Positions 1 through 13,597 are shown, numbered from the stretch's first letter. The stretch: DNA of 64,000 bases from Progne subis subis (GCA_022316685.1 JAKJHU010000039.1:1116001-1180000), one strand, 5' to 3'. Numbers and translations are program-made. Notes: a model not told the origin generated them from the letters alone.

Positions 1-2
1 TG

Positions 3-95
<93 letters not shown>

Positions 96-2765
96 GCATG
101 CCCACTCTGCTGCTTCTGATCCTGCATGCTCCATGATGATGTCCTACTTTTTCTTCCTCCCTTTTCAGTTCTCCCTTCTGGGTTGGAGCAGCAATGGAGC
201 TGGGAAGAGACTCTTTAAAACTGCCAGTCATCTGTAACATAAACCATTCAACTATTTACTGTATAGACCTCCCTTCTTGCCCTTTCCTCTGCTCTCCTCA
301 CAAATGTGGATCTGTGCTATTTGGGGTTTTCCCACTTCTTTTAGTTTGAGTTTTGTTTTTATTTTGTTGATGCAGCTCGTTGGTCCACTCTGTGTTCAGT
401 ATTAGCCTGAGGTCTGGATTTCCATAGGAATCTCTTGGCAGTTGCAGAATCAGCACTTGGTGATCTCCCCTTACATACCACCACAGGCACAGTGAATAAA
501 CATTGGCGCAAGACCTTTGTGGCTGGAAGGTCATCTGCACTTTCTCCTTCTTCTTCCTCCTTCATCCTAGCTTTGGAGAAGGGAATCTTCAAAAACTGGC
601 CTAGGTTCAAAGTGTAAATTTTTTTGGGAGGGTCGTGTGACTTTTTTTCAGGTGTTTTTTATCATTTTTAAGCTGCAGTACTATTTGTATCCGTCTGTCA
701 CAGTTCTTTACGGCTGTTTTGAATTTCTACCAGCTGTACTTGAGCATCTGAAATTGCAAGAAAGAAACTCATTAAATGTGATTCTTCTTACTAAAATGGC
801 TTGGCTGATATAGCTATTTAACTTCATGTTCCCTTTTTTAATTACACTTAACTGGTAAGAAAGAGGTACACAGCTCTCAATGTGGGATTTGTCATCTATA
901 GCACATCCAAACTCTACAGCTGTAGCTGGGTGAAGTAGCTTTTTATGGGGTGACCCTGGGGAGCTCATTTGGTTGGGCTTTAATTTCTTCTCCAAGCTTT
1001 CAATATTACATTTTTGAGTTATGAGGTCTTCCCTGGGCTCTAGATCACTTTGTTTCTTGCTTTCTGAACCATTTAAATGGGGCTTCTATCAATAAACAAA
1101 AATTTTTATAAAAATCCCATTCTATGGAAGGGGAAGGACATAATAGAAAGATCAGAGGGTAACATGAGAGGTAGGTGATGGACATTTTTCGTTTATAAAC
1201 TGGTACAAGTGGAGTGCAACATGAGCACAAGAATTGTATGGCTTTATGGAATACTTGACTGGACACAAATTGACAGCTAAATTATCACTCAGGTGTAAAA
1301 AAGAGAAAAAAAAATCAAATGTAAATAAAAGTGACATTTAACAAAAAACTTTTCCAAAAAAGATACAACTGAATATATGAAACTAAGAACTAAATTAAAA
1401 GAATTAGAAGTCTAAAAGGTTAGGGGCCCTCGTTCAGGTAAGCATGCAAGCACATGTGTGTTCCTACTCAGGCCAGTACATATATAACAGCTTAAGCACT
1501 GAATTGGATAGGAATGTTTCTGAGGGACTCTAAAGAGGGAAAATGCAATGCTCTTCTTGTGTCAGAGCATTACTGTTTTTCTGAAATCATACACTGGTTA
1601 TCTTTTAACCTGTGTTTGATACTTTCTTGTTGGATTCTTAATGAAACTTTAATCTAGTTCTTATTTAACTTTCTCTTTCCTTTTTTTAACAGTAGCTTTA
1701 AAAAAAACATCATGTAATTGTGTGCAGATTGATTCTACGAACTGTGTATAAAAAGAAAATCAATGTGTGAAGCCTACCATGTAAACAAGTAAAGAGAAAT
1801 ATTTCAATACTTATTTACTGAATAATCCATAGTTCTAGGAAATGTGGATTGTTCTGTAAATACGTAATCATAGACTACTTTATTTGATGGCCTATTTTAG
1901 CAGCTTCTCTGGAGTTACAGTAGGCTGTCACATATACATACTTTTAACTTTTTAAGATTGGATTTTTGGGATCTGCCATCATAGCTTCATAGGAAACATC
2001 GTGATTCACTGTGTAGATATGCATTTGATATGATTTGGTTTTTTTCAACAGATAAAGCGATTTGTGATTTAATAAAGACAAACTTACATTGCAATAGACA
2101 GATTTAAAAATAATCACTCTAATGGTTTGCAGAAATAATTGCCAAATCAAACAGTTCAGGAACTGATTTTTTCCACAGAAATGCCTCAGAGCTCTGAGAT
2201 GCAGTGACAAGTGGTCTCTAAAGGTAAACTTAACTCAGATACAGTATTTTTAATATGCTTGGCCTTGAGGTATTAGGTTTTTTTAACTTCTACATTCGGT
2301 AACACAAGACTATCTGTGACCCAGCCAAAATGTGGATGAGACCCATACAGTATTGCAAGTAACTTTTAGCAGAGAAAACTGAAACACAGGAGATGCAGTG
2401 AGTTTGGGATGCCAATCTGAACGATGCACTATGTCCTAGTTATCTGCAATTACGAAGCTGCCACTTACCCTCTCAAAGTCTCTGGGTGTTGCTAAAAGAC
2501 TGTTTTTCCGCGAAGGCAACCGTCAGTAAATTATGCAAACCTGTTATATTGAGAATAATACATGAAGAAAGTACTCTTGAATAGTTACATAATTGTATGA
2601 AAGCTGTAATCTTTTTTCCTTTAAGTGCATGTAAAGGTGAGTGACTACACCTCCCACTTGTTAGAGAGGGAGCGACTTGTTTACTTTGTTTCATTGGTGT
2701 CCTAGCATAGTTCATCACAATTGTACAGACTTATATAAATAAACTTGGTTTGTTGGTTTAATAAG
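96..2765 (+). other. Probable long 3' UTR of the left-edge gene; no gene of its own seen
   Basis: AT-rich sequence with no convincing coding frame on either strand. A canonical AATAAA lies at 2738-2743, followed by a GT/T-rich stretch (tggtttgttggttt), a plausible cleavage and polyadenylation context. If the stop at 93-95 is real, this would make a 3' UTR of about 2.6 kb. Earlier, weaker poly(A) signals could be used instead. Confidence 0.3.
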
Positions 2766-2866
2766 GTTGATTGTTTATCCCTTGATCTGAGGTGCTAAAG
2801 GGTTTCCTGTCTGGATTTTATTTTTTCAGAAACTGACACTTCATTTATCAATCTGGTCTATTATAT

Positions 2867-2898
2867 TTAATACTAATATTGTGAAATATTAGTATTAA
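2867..2898. repeat. Perfect 14-bp inverted repeat with 4-nt loop
   Basis: The left arm (2867-2880, TTAATACTAATATT) and right arm (2885-2898, AATATTAGTATTAA) are exact reverse complements around the loop GTGA. The surrounding sequence is almost pure A/T. It can form a hairpin or cruciform; it may be a remnant of a small palindromic transposon or chance in AT-rich DNA. Confidence 0.8.
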
Positions 2899-3870
2899 GT
2901 ATAATAATATTATATTTCTTTCTTTGCAAGAGCAGCTGTTGACTCCTGGATCACTCTCTAACATCTGGAGTTGGTCCTTACCACTAGATCCAAATGGAGC
3001 CTCTTGGAAGCTCAGTTCACTTGCACCTCACTTGGAACACACTTTGCTTTTCCTATAGAAATCCAGACTACTTTTGTAATCATAAATGCTAAAGCATATA
3101 GCTGAACTTAAAGAAGCTACTGAGTAAGGTGAGGCAAGACTTCTCAGGGGTGCTCAGTGTGTGGATGCGACACAACAGGCATCATTTGAAACAGGGTAAG
3201 TTCTGCCAAGGTGTAATATTTAAAAAAAAATTACCCTTAGGGCAGTTAAACAGTGTGGTAGGTTGCCTGAGAGATTTTTCTGTCTATTTAGGAGGTTTTC
3301 AAGAAAATGCTAGATTAAGACACAAGTAACCTGATCCAAACATGTAGTTTACCCAGCTTTGAGAAGGAGTGTGGATTGGTGATCACCCTGAGCTCCTTTC
3401 TGACTTGCATTAACATTCTTTAAGTAATTTCATACTTTCTCCAGTTTTGTCTGTCTCCCCTGCAAGTACTGCCTCCTCCCCATCCCCTTTTTGACATGCA
3501 GAGTAACACAGTGCCCAGAATTTGTCTCTCAGACATGGTGGCTTAGGATGAGCAGTGCAGGATTTCTGAACACGCACGTCCTTTCTGAGACTCTCTGGTT
3601 GTAGACACCTATGGGCTTCTTGCTAGGGCTGTCTTTGAAACAAAATTGTCCCTAGATATTACACTGAGCAGGCTGGAAGATTTGGTCTGGAAGTTTGAAT
3701 CAAGAGCTGTAACAGATTTGCTTAGCAAGGTGTTCCTTTGCTGTACTTGTGAGTTGTAAATTGGATAATTGGATACTTAAGCTACTGATACATATGCAGT
3801 CTTGCTTATGTGAGCACTGTAGCTTAGTCTTTTAGAGGGAGATGCATAAGTAGCCAACTTAAATAGGTGA

Positions 3871-3893
3871 TTTTTTTTTTTTTTTTTTTTTTT
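3871..3893. repeat. T23 homopolymer
   Basis: An uninterrupted run of 23 T between ...aggtga and aatctgg. No SINE or LINE body is recognisable next to it, so it is listed as a simple repeat. Confidence 0.9.
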
Positions 3894-4143
3894 AATCTGG
3901 AACTCACTGGTTCTACCTTACAACCATCATCAATTGCTTCAGATTTTAGATCACCTCTCACACTCAATAGCTGAAGGAATCTCAAATGAGCAGTTTCTTA
4001 AGTCTATTGTGTGTGGAATTATCTGGGTAAAAAAACCCAAACAAACAAAACCCAATCACCAACTTAGGTTTCTCCTTGGTTAGTTGGACTGTGGGGCTGA
4101 TAAGCACGGAGAGTTGTAGTGGTAATATCTTAAATCTCTACAG

Positions 4144-4241
4144 CTCTTTGGAAAGCCAGCCATTCAATACTTCCTTGGGGTTCGTTATGCCTTGACATCT
4201 GTTAAAGGCTCCGGTGCCCCAACTGTGTCAGGCCATAACAG
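4144..4241 (+). other. Candidate coding exon (98 nt, enters phase 0, leaves phase 2)
   Basis: The interval follows an acceptor-like ...aaatctctacag and ends at ag|GTAGGT. It is open for 32 codons plus two bases. The peptide begins LFGKPAIQYFLGVRYALTSV and then continues Gly/Ser/Pro-rich, with a mixed hydrophobic pattern like a folded domain. The next open candidate (9148-9243) can be entered in the matching phase. I do not recognise the protein. Chance intervals of this size are often open in one of three frames, so this is only a candidate. Confidence 0.25.
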
Positions 4242-5934
4242 GTAGGTGTTGCCCATGTAACTCCAGTCTTTGGAGACTTGACTGTTTTTATTTAGCATAC
4301 TTCTCTCTACTGAGAAGTAGTATCCAGCTAAGAGTGTAAGCAGTTAAAGAAGGTAAATTAAAGTAGGAACTTCTCAGAAATAGCTTATATATTGCAATTA
4401 CCTACCAGTAACAGAAGGCAGGGTGAGTATGGCTAGTACTCAGGATGATGTATTTTGTATTAGACTGCACATAGACTGTGCATAATTTTTGGATTCCCCA
4501 GTTCAAGGAAGATTTCAGCCACCTGAAATAAATTTAGTCAAAAGCCACCAAGATGGTCATGGATTAGGGCTTGTTCAGCTTCTTTCAAGAAGATCATGCT
4601 GAGCACTTACATTATGGTTGTTTACCATATAATTTTATACATTACCATTCTATAATGGTTGTTAGTAATAGGCCATAAGCTTAGTACTGAGTCTGCAAGG
4701 CCTTGGGACTGAGGAGGAATATCATCCTTCTCCTTCTGAACTTTCTTTGGCGTGCCTGAACCCTTGTTTTACTTAGCTTTGCCATAACATATTCTATAAC
4801 TGGCCAGGTGTCTGTGGTTAATTTCTTTTACTTCTGTTTACCTTTAGGTGGTGCAATCATAGCTTTAAATATGTAAGAGTATTAAGCAGGTATTTTATGT
4901 GCAAAGAGATATTTATGACCAAAATAATGATGTGGAGAAAAATGCAGGCATGTTATATGATAGCAGGCCTTTAGAACTGGAAACAAAGCATATAGAACAG
5001 AAGAGTGCAGATTAATGATGGGGCACACATGTGGAACTGGAAACCCCATAGTCCTGTATTGGTGAGTGGTTACTCAGCAGCAGTCAAATATGGGGGGTGG
5101 GGGGGGTTCCTTGTTTGGGCTGTGGAGGTTTTTTTGTGTGGGTTTTTTTTTGGTAGATTTTTCTGATTTTATTGTTGGTGGGTGGGTAGGTGGGGTCTTT
5201 TGTTTGGCTTGGTTTGGTTATTTAAGGCAGAACAAGAACCGGACAAAATTTTGCTTAGGAGAAACAGAGCAAAGAAATCACATCTAACATATGTGAAGGG
5301 CTCATATATCATATATTTGGATCTGAAGGCCAATAAAGAAAAATAAAGACAATAAAAGCATGTTAGCAAACATAAAAATAACCCCAAGTAGATCTTAGAG
5401 GGAGGAAGAAGAAAGCAGCAGCATATTCCTCCCAACAAAGGATTTCAGATGCTGATAGCTTCAAGTTATTCTTTCCAGCAGTCTGGAGATGTTGATTTTG
5501 AGATGCAGAGTAACAGTAGAAGGGTGAAAATAACCCCTGAAAAAGAGAGAAATGGAGAAATGTGTCTTACAAGTTTAACTCTATTACTACAACTTCTGTA
5601 TAAAACTATACAATATAAATTATTATTCTTTTCCTATAGTAATTACATCCAGTCTAATAGACAAAGATTTCCATATGCTGACAATAAATTCTTAGCTTTA
5701 CTTGTATATATGTTATGATTCCTCTTTGCCCATAAACAAGATCTTCAGTGTAACAGAAGATGCAACTTCAGGAGGTGCTAATAGCAGCCTTCCAATGAAT
5801 GTGGAGAGGTTGTCAGGAAAATGGTCTACTTCTTACAGTTGTGAGTCCTGGGAGGATTAGAGACAATGGTATAATTTGAAGCTTGAGGTTTTTCTTAAAG
5901 GTAGTGGAACCCCTTTATGAGGATGGTGAACAGG

Positions 5935-6062
5935 CTGGAGGTTTTCAACTGGATAAAGCCAAAGCAATGTGGCCTTGGATCTGATCCTGCTGGGTGTAGG
6001 AGGATAATCTTTGGAACCTCCTGAGGTCCCTTTCAATCTAAATTATACTATGACTCTATTTA
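5935..6062 (+). mobile_element. CR1 LINE, 3'-terminal fragment
   Basis: The stretch reads like the last part of a CR1 LINE on the + strand: a diverged body, then 'ggtccctttcaatctaaa' and a final 'actatgactctat', a decayed version of the CR1 (ATTCTATG)n tail. It is 5'-truncated, as most CR1 copies are, and noticeably diverged. Confidence 0.55.
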
Positions 6063-9000
6063 GAGTAGATTCTAAGTGAAGCCTGGGTTTACTTTGCTGT
6101 AGCTTGTCTATTGCATAATGAAGATGCTTTAAGAAAACTGATAGGAATTACCCAGCTTGCCAAGCAGGACTTGGCTGTTTGCCAGTGATTGATTTCTTTA
6201 AGTTCTGGCTTCTGTAAATATACAGTACATTTAAGTTTCTTAAGTTTTGTCTTTTAATTGAGTGCAAAATGTAAAGTGCAGTTCTGTTAATGTTGTCCAC
6301 TGCTGGTGTGGGTAGCAACTCTCTCTTTGGGAAAATCCTGGAATTTAACAACCATCTTCCTAAATTCCGCATGCTGCATTCCAGTAGTCTGTGGATTGTT
6401 AAAAGTATTTTCTGTAGAGCAAATAATTTACCTGGGTGTGATTAAGTTGCATAGAACATATTTTGTGTAGAATGTGTCATTAACTTTGCACTCTGTCTTC
6501 GGTACTAGAGAATACTTTTTTAAAATCACTCGAGAGTAATTGTTTGAAATGAAAAGGATTGTTTTCTTAAGTGCTCGCACTCGATGTCAAAGTGTGAGCT
6601 GGATACTTTGAGACTCAATACCCTTAAGCAGTATGAAGCAAGGGAGTATATTGAGAGTGATAGTTATGGATGGGTTTTCTTTGTGGGATTTTTTTCTTTT
6701 CCTCATATCAAGCTTTAGAAAATATTTGATTTGATTTAATTTAATTTCTTTGTGTGTTTGATTGACAGCTGATGTCTAATTCCTGAAAGCTAGCTGCAGA
6801 CTCTCTGCTTCACTAAAACCCTTTAGATGCCATTTTGGGCTTCTGTCTTTCAACATATTTGTAGTCCCCTAGCAACAGAAGAAACACTGAGCCATAGGAA
6901 GAGTAGGAAAAGAGTGGTCATAGCCTGAAAACTCTAGGAACCTCTGGTCCATGAGGAGGAATACTGTGCAAACTGAAAGACACAATATGTTGCTTTCTGA
7001 TGGCTAGCCTTCCACCTCTGCCAAGTGTGGCACCAAGTTTGAGTTAAGCACATTGTTTTCACCCATTTTGCAGAAAACCATCATGCAGGAAGTAATTTTC
7101 TAAAATTATTTTTAAGAAACATTAAAGTTTTGAAATTTGTCAGTTGGTTACTCATACATACTCAATTTATATAAGTAACCAAATAGTGGTTACTCATACA
7201 AATGCTTGCAAGCAACATCCCTGACTTAATTGAATGTGCCTAAATTATTGTGGATTCTGCACATGTTTGTTTGGTTTTAGTAAATGTATATAATTTTGCA
7301 ATATGAGAGCTATGGTTTTTAAGTACCATTCTGGAGAAATTAGACTAGCTCAGTACAGAAACCCATGATCACAAAAAAAAGTGAAAGGGAAGAAATCCAT
7401 CGGTGAAAAATTTTGCTGGAAGCCTCAGGTTCATATCCTAAATCTCACATTGACCTTCAAGTAAAAATTTTGTATTTCCTCAGTCTTCCTTTTTGTTATC
7501 AAATCTCTGTCAGCTTGTCCTGCAGAAAATACAAGGGTGGATAGGGTAATAAATTACACTGCAGATGAGCAATTTTCTGAATTTGTTAAAGACCACATTC
7601 ATAAATGCAGCTTAATGCTAAGTGAGCATTGGAATGGAAGCAAAGAATTATTTTCTGGCATGACTATGATGACCAGAAGGCATCAAGTCTTTGGGGAGAT
7701 TGAATTTATGATTCAGTGGGTTGAAGGAAGGGGCAGTAGAGTAGAACATTGGAGGCTGGGAGTGATATGCCTTTGTAAAAGGCATAACAAGACCACGATG
7801 CCTTGTTTCACTATGCCTGCTTCAGGAAAGAAATTCAAAATATCTTTACTTTAGGGCAGAAAGGGGGATATTTTAACAGCTGTAAAATGTGCCCCTAAAT
7901 CAAACAGGTAACATTTTATCTGAAACTCAAGATAATTTGGACTTTGGTCTTTATTGAAGTCTTCTTGAATAATTTGTTGGCTCTCCTTCAAGACTACAGA
8001 CAAATGTGCAATTGTCAGATACTCTACCTGGCACACAAGAATATTTGCCTTGAGTGCAATAGTGTAAATAGTGTCTACTTTATCCCTTTGTAATTGTTCC
8101 TGGTGATCTATCTGCCAACAGGTAACTTGCTTCCATTACTTTTCAAAATGAAATTGCTGTGTAAAAGCTCAACTCCTGAAAGTAGCCACGTGGCAATCAG
8201 GTTTTAGGCCATTTGCTGGAAGTGGTATTGGAGGAGTTCAAGATGTGTGGAAGCAGTTTGAACCCAGGTGGCTTGGCAGCTGTTGTGTGGCTGTTCTCAG
8301 ATAGGGCAGTTCTAGGGAAGCTGTTGTTGCCCAACTGACTCTTTGTACTGATTAACGTATGGCAATCAGAGCAAAATTATTGCTCACAAATAAGCCACAA
8401 AGGTTACTAATACAAATTACAGCTTCTCCCAAGAATGGTGCTAATGCGATGGGGTTTTTTCTGGCTGCAGTTAGCACAAGCACATGCTCAAGTCAGTTTA
8501 ATGTAGTCCTCTTTGGGGGAAAAAACTGATCTGTGACTAGAAAAAGCAGATCATATACAGCATATATAGTTTAAAGAAAAAAACCCAAACTTTTGTTTCA
8601 TTTTGCCCTTTGCTCTTGAAGACTTTCCAGATGTGAAAAACTGAAAGTAGCTATTTTTCCTGTAATAAAGCTCTCCCCCTGGAAATATTATAATGGACTA
8701 TGGAGGCAAACTAGTTTTCCGCTATTGAAGTTAACTTAAATGTTTGAATAAATGCTGTCTTCATCTGAGAAAGACTAGATGAATTTCAAACACAAAGCAA
8801 TTACTTTCAATTTTGAATCAGGTTCAGTTAATTATTAAATTGATATTTGATTTTTATTTCCATTGAAAACTTCCGCAATATTTTCTCAAATGATCGAAGA
8901 TAGGAAGTTGAAGATAGTGAGGTGAAACACAAGCTGAGTACCATTTTAGCATTTTGTAAAATCCTCTTCTAGCTCTAGTCCTGGTAAAGGATTTTCTATG

Positions 9001-9147
9001 AAGAGTTCTGCAGTTCAGCTTAGAAACCAAAGTCTGGAAGTGGGAATGAACTATTGTAACAGCATGGGGTATATGATCTTTAACAAAAACCTTTGCTTTA
9101 GGCTAACATTTCTTTACTGCTTAACAATGAGAAGTTTTTAATTTTAG
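6063..9147. other. No gene recognised
   Basis: AT-rich sequence. One 105-codon frame (7537-7854, +) begins with GTG after a possible acceptor 'cttgtcctgcag', but it has no recognisable domain and no good donor, so I do not call it. Confidence 0.5.
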
Positions 9148-9243
9148 AGCATTAATATTACAGATTGTACTCTTGAGTTTCCTGTCACTGTGTTGCTTGG
9201 TTCAGCTAGCACAATCTGTTCACAGCCACTAGTGCTCTTCCAG
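9148..9243 (+). other. Candidate coding exon (about 96 nt)
   Basis: The interval lies between an acceptor-like 'tttttaattttag' and the strong donor cag|GTAAGAG at 9244. It is open for 32 codons; the peptide begins SINITDCTLEFPVTVLLGSA, a beta-strand-like pattern. An alternative acceptor two bases later (9149) keeps the same frame and would join in phase to the interval ending at 4241. The function is unknown. The call rests on splice sites and an open frame only. Confidence 0.25.
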
Positions 9244-11413
9244 GTAAGAGTACAGAGGGGAAAAATGTGTTTACAAATTGTATCTTGAAATACTTGAATG
9301 CCCAGAAGCCTGAAGACATACAATCCCAAATATTATATTATGGTCTATTTAGACAGTGTTACAATGAAAAGGAAGACTTTGGGAGGCAGTGGGAACTGGA
9401 TAGAATCCTCATGAGGAATATTTTCACCCATGGGTTACCCAAATTGCAAAGTCACAAGGGCAAGACCGTTTCTGTGGTGATTATTTTGTTTTATTTACTA
9501 AAAGTGAAGGCAAAGCTTGTTGTGGACTGTCACACATTAAAGGTTTGACTTCTGGGCAGAGACAGCCTGGGTAGTTCCTCAGGTCCTCCTCTCTTCAAAA
9601 GGTGATGCATAAAGAGATCCACTGTAATTACCATAATGTTACTCATCGCTCATGACAAATTTGTTGATGCCTGGTTAATAGTAATAACCATTAGTTGTTA
9701 TTATAAAATTAGAAAGCATTTAAATTTTGAAGGATAATTGCCTTTGTTTTTCTCTGTTCCTGCTCATGAACTTCCACCTTGAATAAATTCTTCATTTTAT
9801 CACACCTTGTGTATTTATATGGTGCATTAGATCTGTTTGCTGCAGTCCCTTTTCAAAGGGAATAATGATGCTAACTTACCCTTGGAGGTAGAAACTAAGT
9901 TGCATTCATTCCTGTAAGTTTTTAGGATAACCCATTTGCTGGGCTGTCTTAACATAAATATATCTCAGCTAACACTGTTCTTCAAAGTCCCTGGGTATTT
10001 TTGGCCTGGCTTCTTGGGGATGGAAGCAGATGGGAGCAGAAAAACAGATGTTTTTTCAGATGTTAAGCAAGGGCTGAACTGAAGTGGGAGTTTGACAAAA
10101 ATACAAATGTGATCTGAACCCCAACCTCGAGGGGAGGGCTGGCAGAGTGGGCTGTCACAGAGCGAGTGGTCCAGGCTGCATGATAGTATTTCTAACTCTT
10201 GGCTTCTCAGCATGGCCTTTCTCAAACATCAAAGATGTGATGGTGGAGGTGCAGTGCCTGGAAAGCAAAGAGAATGAAAGGCAGTGCCTCAAAGGCTGGC
10301 CCATTCAAACCTGAGAACTGTGCTTTTGAAGCAGGGCCTGGCTCTGTTTGTGGTCTCTTGGCTTGTCTTTCCAGTCCCCTGATCTCGTGGGAGCAGGGAG
10401 GTAAGGTTGCTCCTGAGCATGCTGAACATCTGCCACAGCTCAGCAGCATCTCCTAAGCACCCTTCTCCTAATGCACTGGCTTTTTGCCGCAAGCTTGTAA
10501 TAACACAGCTGTACCTGATTTGCTTGTGGAAAAAAAATGTCTGTGGTTTACTATTGCTTTTACTTTCTTTATAAAACAATATACATATTTATGCATACTT
10601 CTATTCTTAACTTATTACTGAGACTGAAAATTAATCAACATACGGAAAAAACAACACGGTATTGTAGAAAGTCATTCAGTATTAACAAGAACTGATTTGT
10701 CAAGTTCAGGGAGGCAAAGCACCATGGCAGGGAGCTATGGTAACAGTCTTGGCAGGCACTTGTGTGGGCACATCAGAAATGATACTTTTTGCAAGTGACA
10801 ATATTTGACCAATTTCCTTTTAATGGGTCAGGAGCCAGGTTATTGTTACAATTCTAGGTGCTTTTTTAGCTTTAGCATTGAACAAGCACAGAAAGAGGCG
10901 AACTCCTGAGGGGTTTGTCTTGGTATGGGAGAATTAAGACTGTAGACTTTAGATGTGAATAAAATTGTTTGGGTTTTGTGCCTGTTTGTGGAAGGAGCTA
11001 GTGGCTCACTGGCTGAACAGGCTGAGATGGTGCTCCAGCTTACACCTGTCAAAATGTTTACATGCTGTTTTTAGTCTCATTTATCCCAGACTTTATCTTC
11101 AGACATGAACAAAGCAAAGAGAAAATGCAACTTGTTCAAAAAGTGGTACTTGCATTATAAAGAAAAAAGAGGAGTACTTACTTGTCATGATAGAATACTT
11201 GAGGTGAAATTTCTTATTCCAGACAATAGCAGACCATGAGGCTACAGAGCTAATTTGCATCAGATGTGAACACTGCATTCAGTTTCCAAGAATTAAACAA
11301 ACACTCCTGAAGCTGGTAATCAGGCTGGAGAGACAAGGGAAAAACAAGCAGAATATTTTCTAGTCTCTTTGTGGTCTTGAAATTGGTTTGGGATTAATTT
11401 CAAACAGCAGAAA
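9244..11413. other. No gene recognised
   Basis: Non-coding in appearance. Overlapping frames near 10.2-10.6 kb on both strands are in a GC-richer patch and show no domain. A 34-nt interval at 10372-10405 has a good acceptor (cttgtctttccag) and donor (gag|GTAAGG) but is too short to support. Confidence 0.45.
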
Positions 11414-11500
11414 CAGAATCACAGAATATGCTGAGTTGGAAGGGACCCAGGAGAATCATTGAGTCTGACTCCTGGCCCTTCACTGGACCTGGATCTCTGA
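11414..11500 (-). mobile_element. CR1 LINE, short 3' fragment
   Basis: Starts with 'aatcacagaatatgctgagt', the reverse complement of the CR1 3' end, then 'tggaagggacccaggagaatc' and 'gactcctggcccttcac', typical CR1 wording. Only the last 90 or so bases of the element remain; orientation is minus. Confidence 0.75.
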
Positions 11501-13592
11501 AAAAGTAAAGGCATCCTGCACAGGACAGATGTACAACTATAATAAGCTTTACTTACTTACTTTTCTGATCAGGCTGTAGAAGATTGATTTCTCATTTTTC
11601 CGTCAGGACACTGAAAGCTTCACAATAAAATTGTGTGGTGAGGGAGAAATATAGTAGGTTTTCTGACAGATTCCCAACAGAACGGTCTTATAAATACTGC
11701 AAGCCTGTCCAGTGGAGAAACAAAGATGTGCTGGGTGGGGAAGGGCTCCCACAAGAAGACCGTTAGACTGTCAGAAGTTTTGCCAGGGAGTGCTCTATTA
11801 CTTCTTCAGAGGGAGAAGCAACATTCCTCTTCTAGGCTAGGAAGGGCTTCCATCAGAGCTGCCAGGCTGAGTCTGATCAAATATCCCTTTAAGCCATTAT
11901 CCTGTCTCAGACAACAGCCAGTGTGGGATGATTACAGCACGAACATAAGAAATAAGCCACAAAGAAACTGTTCTTTTAGAACTTTTTAACATCCACAGTT
12001 CAGAGACATCCTGAGCCAGAGGTGGTTTCAGAATGGTTACACTTGCTTGGTAACTGTCAGCAGACCTAGGCTCTTTCTGTTTGTCCACAATCTCTCTTGG
12101 AAGCAAGAGAAGACTAAAGTGGCAGAAAACATGACATTTTTTACAGCCAATAGAACTAAGAAACATGGAGAGTGGTCTGTGAGATTCACTGGTCAAGAGA
12201 TCCCTGGAGGAGGAACAAGGGTCAAGGAGAAACTATGATGGTTTTGATAGATCCAAAATTTGCAGAGGAGTCGTGTACTGTGGGTGTGATTGTAGACTTT
12301 AAAAGTAGCTGCCTTGTTGCTAAAGATCTTGCGTTTTTTTCTTATTTCAAGCAATGAATAGGTGAAGAGGAGCTAAAAGAAAGTGTGGTGCTGGAGGAAA
12401 CAGTATTGTGGTGAGCAGGTGTCAGTGACATTTTTTAAAGCCTCTGCTGTTCATTTGGATCAAGACAACAAAGTGCAACAGGAGCAGTGTTAGGAGCAGA
12501 GTTCCTGCCCAACAATCATGCTTTTTAGCTGGCTAGCTTGCTTGCTCCCTTGCTGAGGTGTAAGCAGAACCAATACAAGAGTTTTGCTGATGTGGAGCAA
12601 GAAGTATTGTTCCTCTGGCAGGTACCTGTGTTCACAGTCTCCTCTGCTGTGAGGATTCAGCTGTCTGAGCTCTGCTGCCCTGAGAAAAGACTGGGAGAAA
12701 TTGCTATAGTGTCTGTCACATGCTGTCTACACGACTTTGCCATCTTTCTTAATTTGATAATGAGATCACTCTGCTTGGGACTTGTCCTAAGGTCTTCTTT
12801 GGTTGACAATATATAACCCACTCTCTCTTTCTCTTTATATCCCATTTCTGGGATATACTTTTCTAATTACATCAGACATCGGCTGTATGACTTCATTTTT
12901 AAGGGTCTCTGCTATTTATCCCCACGCTACTAATTCTCTTTCATTGTTAATGAGGAACAGACTCCTGTCTGTGATCTCTATGGCTGAAATATCTTTCAGA
13001 AAAGTTCCTCCATGCTTCTTTACCATGCTGCCGCTCCAGTTTTGAGGCACTTTATATAAATATTCTCAAAGGTATCAAGTATTCCTTCTGTTTCCTCTAC
13101 AGAGCCCCAGTTCCCCAGCCTGGTACCCACAGCCACACTACCTTCCTTTTGTGTACGCTTCCCAGCCTGTCAGGCTCAGACTTCTCTTCCCTGGGCAGTG
13201 CACCACGGCCATCCAGCAGGAGAGAGCAGCACAGATTTTTTTTTTTTTCCCATTGTGTTTTTAAGCTCACATTTAGTGGCAGGTGCCAATGCAGCACCAG
13301 CTCCTGCAGTCTTATTTTGGGCTGCAAGCCACTGACAGAATTTTCCAACAGGCGGTTAAAAGGGAAATCACGTTCCAGGCTGAGGCCGGGCTACAGACTC
13401 ACTGCCATTTGGATTTTCATCCTGCCAGTTGGCAAAGCACTGCTGCTGAGCTGCCACTTCTGTTTGTTAATACCTGGTGCAGCTTTCCTTTCCTTTGCTT
13501 TAGTTTTCTGTTTTAAGGTGAGGTCAGAAGAAAAGATTTTGCTAGGTGTATTTTGTGAATTTGCTGGGTGAACGTTGCTCAAAAGCAGAAGA
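11501..13592. other. No secure gene; one 77-codon frame with domain-like composition
   Basis: Most of the stretch is unremarkable. The frame 13283-13516 (+) lies after a T13 tract (about 13238-13250) and the acceptor-like 'tttagtggcag'. Its middle part (residues about 22-55) has alternating charged and hydrophobic residues (REITFQAEAG...FHPASWQ...LPLLFVN) vaguely like an ASH/MSP beta-sandwich strand pair. It ends in TAA two bases before a good donor (taag|GTGAGG), so either the frame is chance or the exon is broken. A second frame through the same bases is open to that donor. Confidence 0.25.
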
Positions 13593-13597
13593 GAAGG

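Noticed and set aside
2176..2220. 45-base interval with a good acceptor and donor (aag|GTAAAC)
   Set aside because: Lies inside the presumed 3' UTR, is very short, and such pseudo-exons are expected by chance.
13149..13571. 140-codon + strand frame
   Set aside because: Reads through a T13 tract and alternates with another open frame; no domain recognised as a single product.
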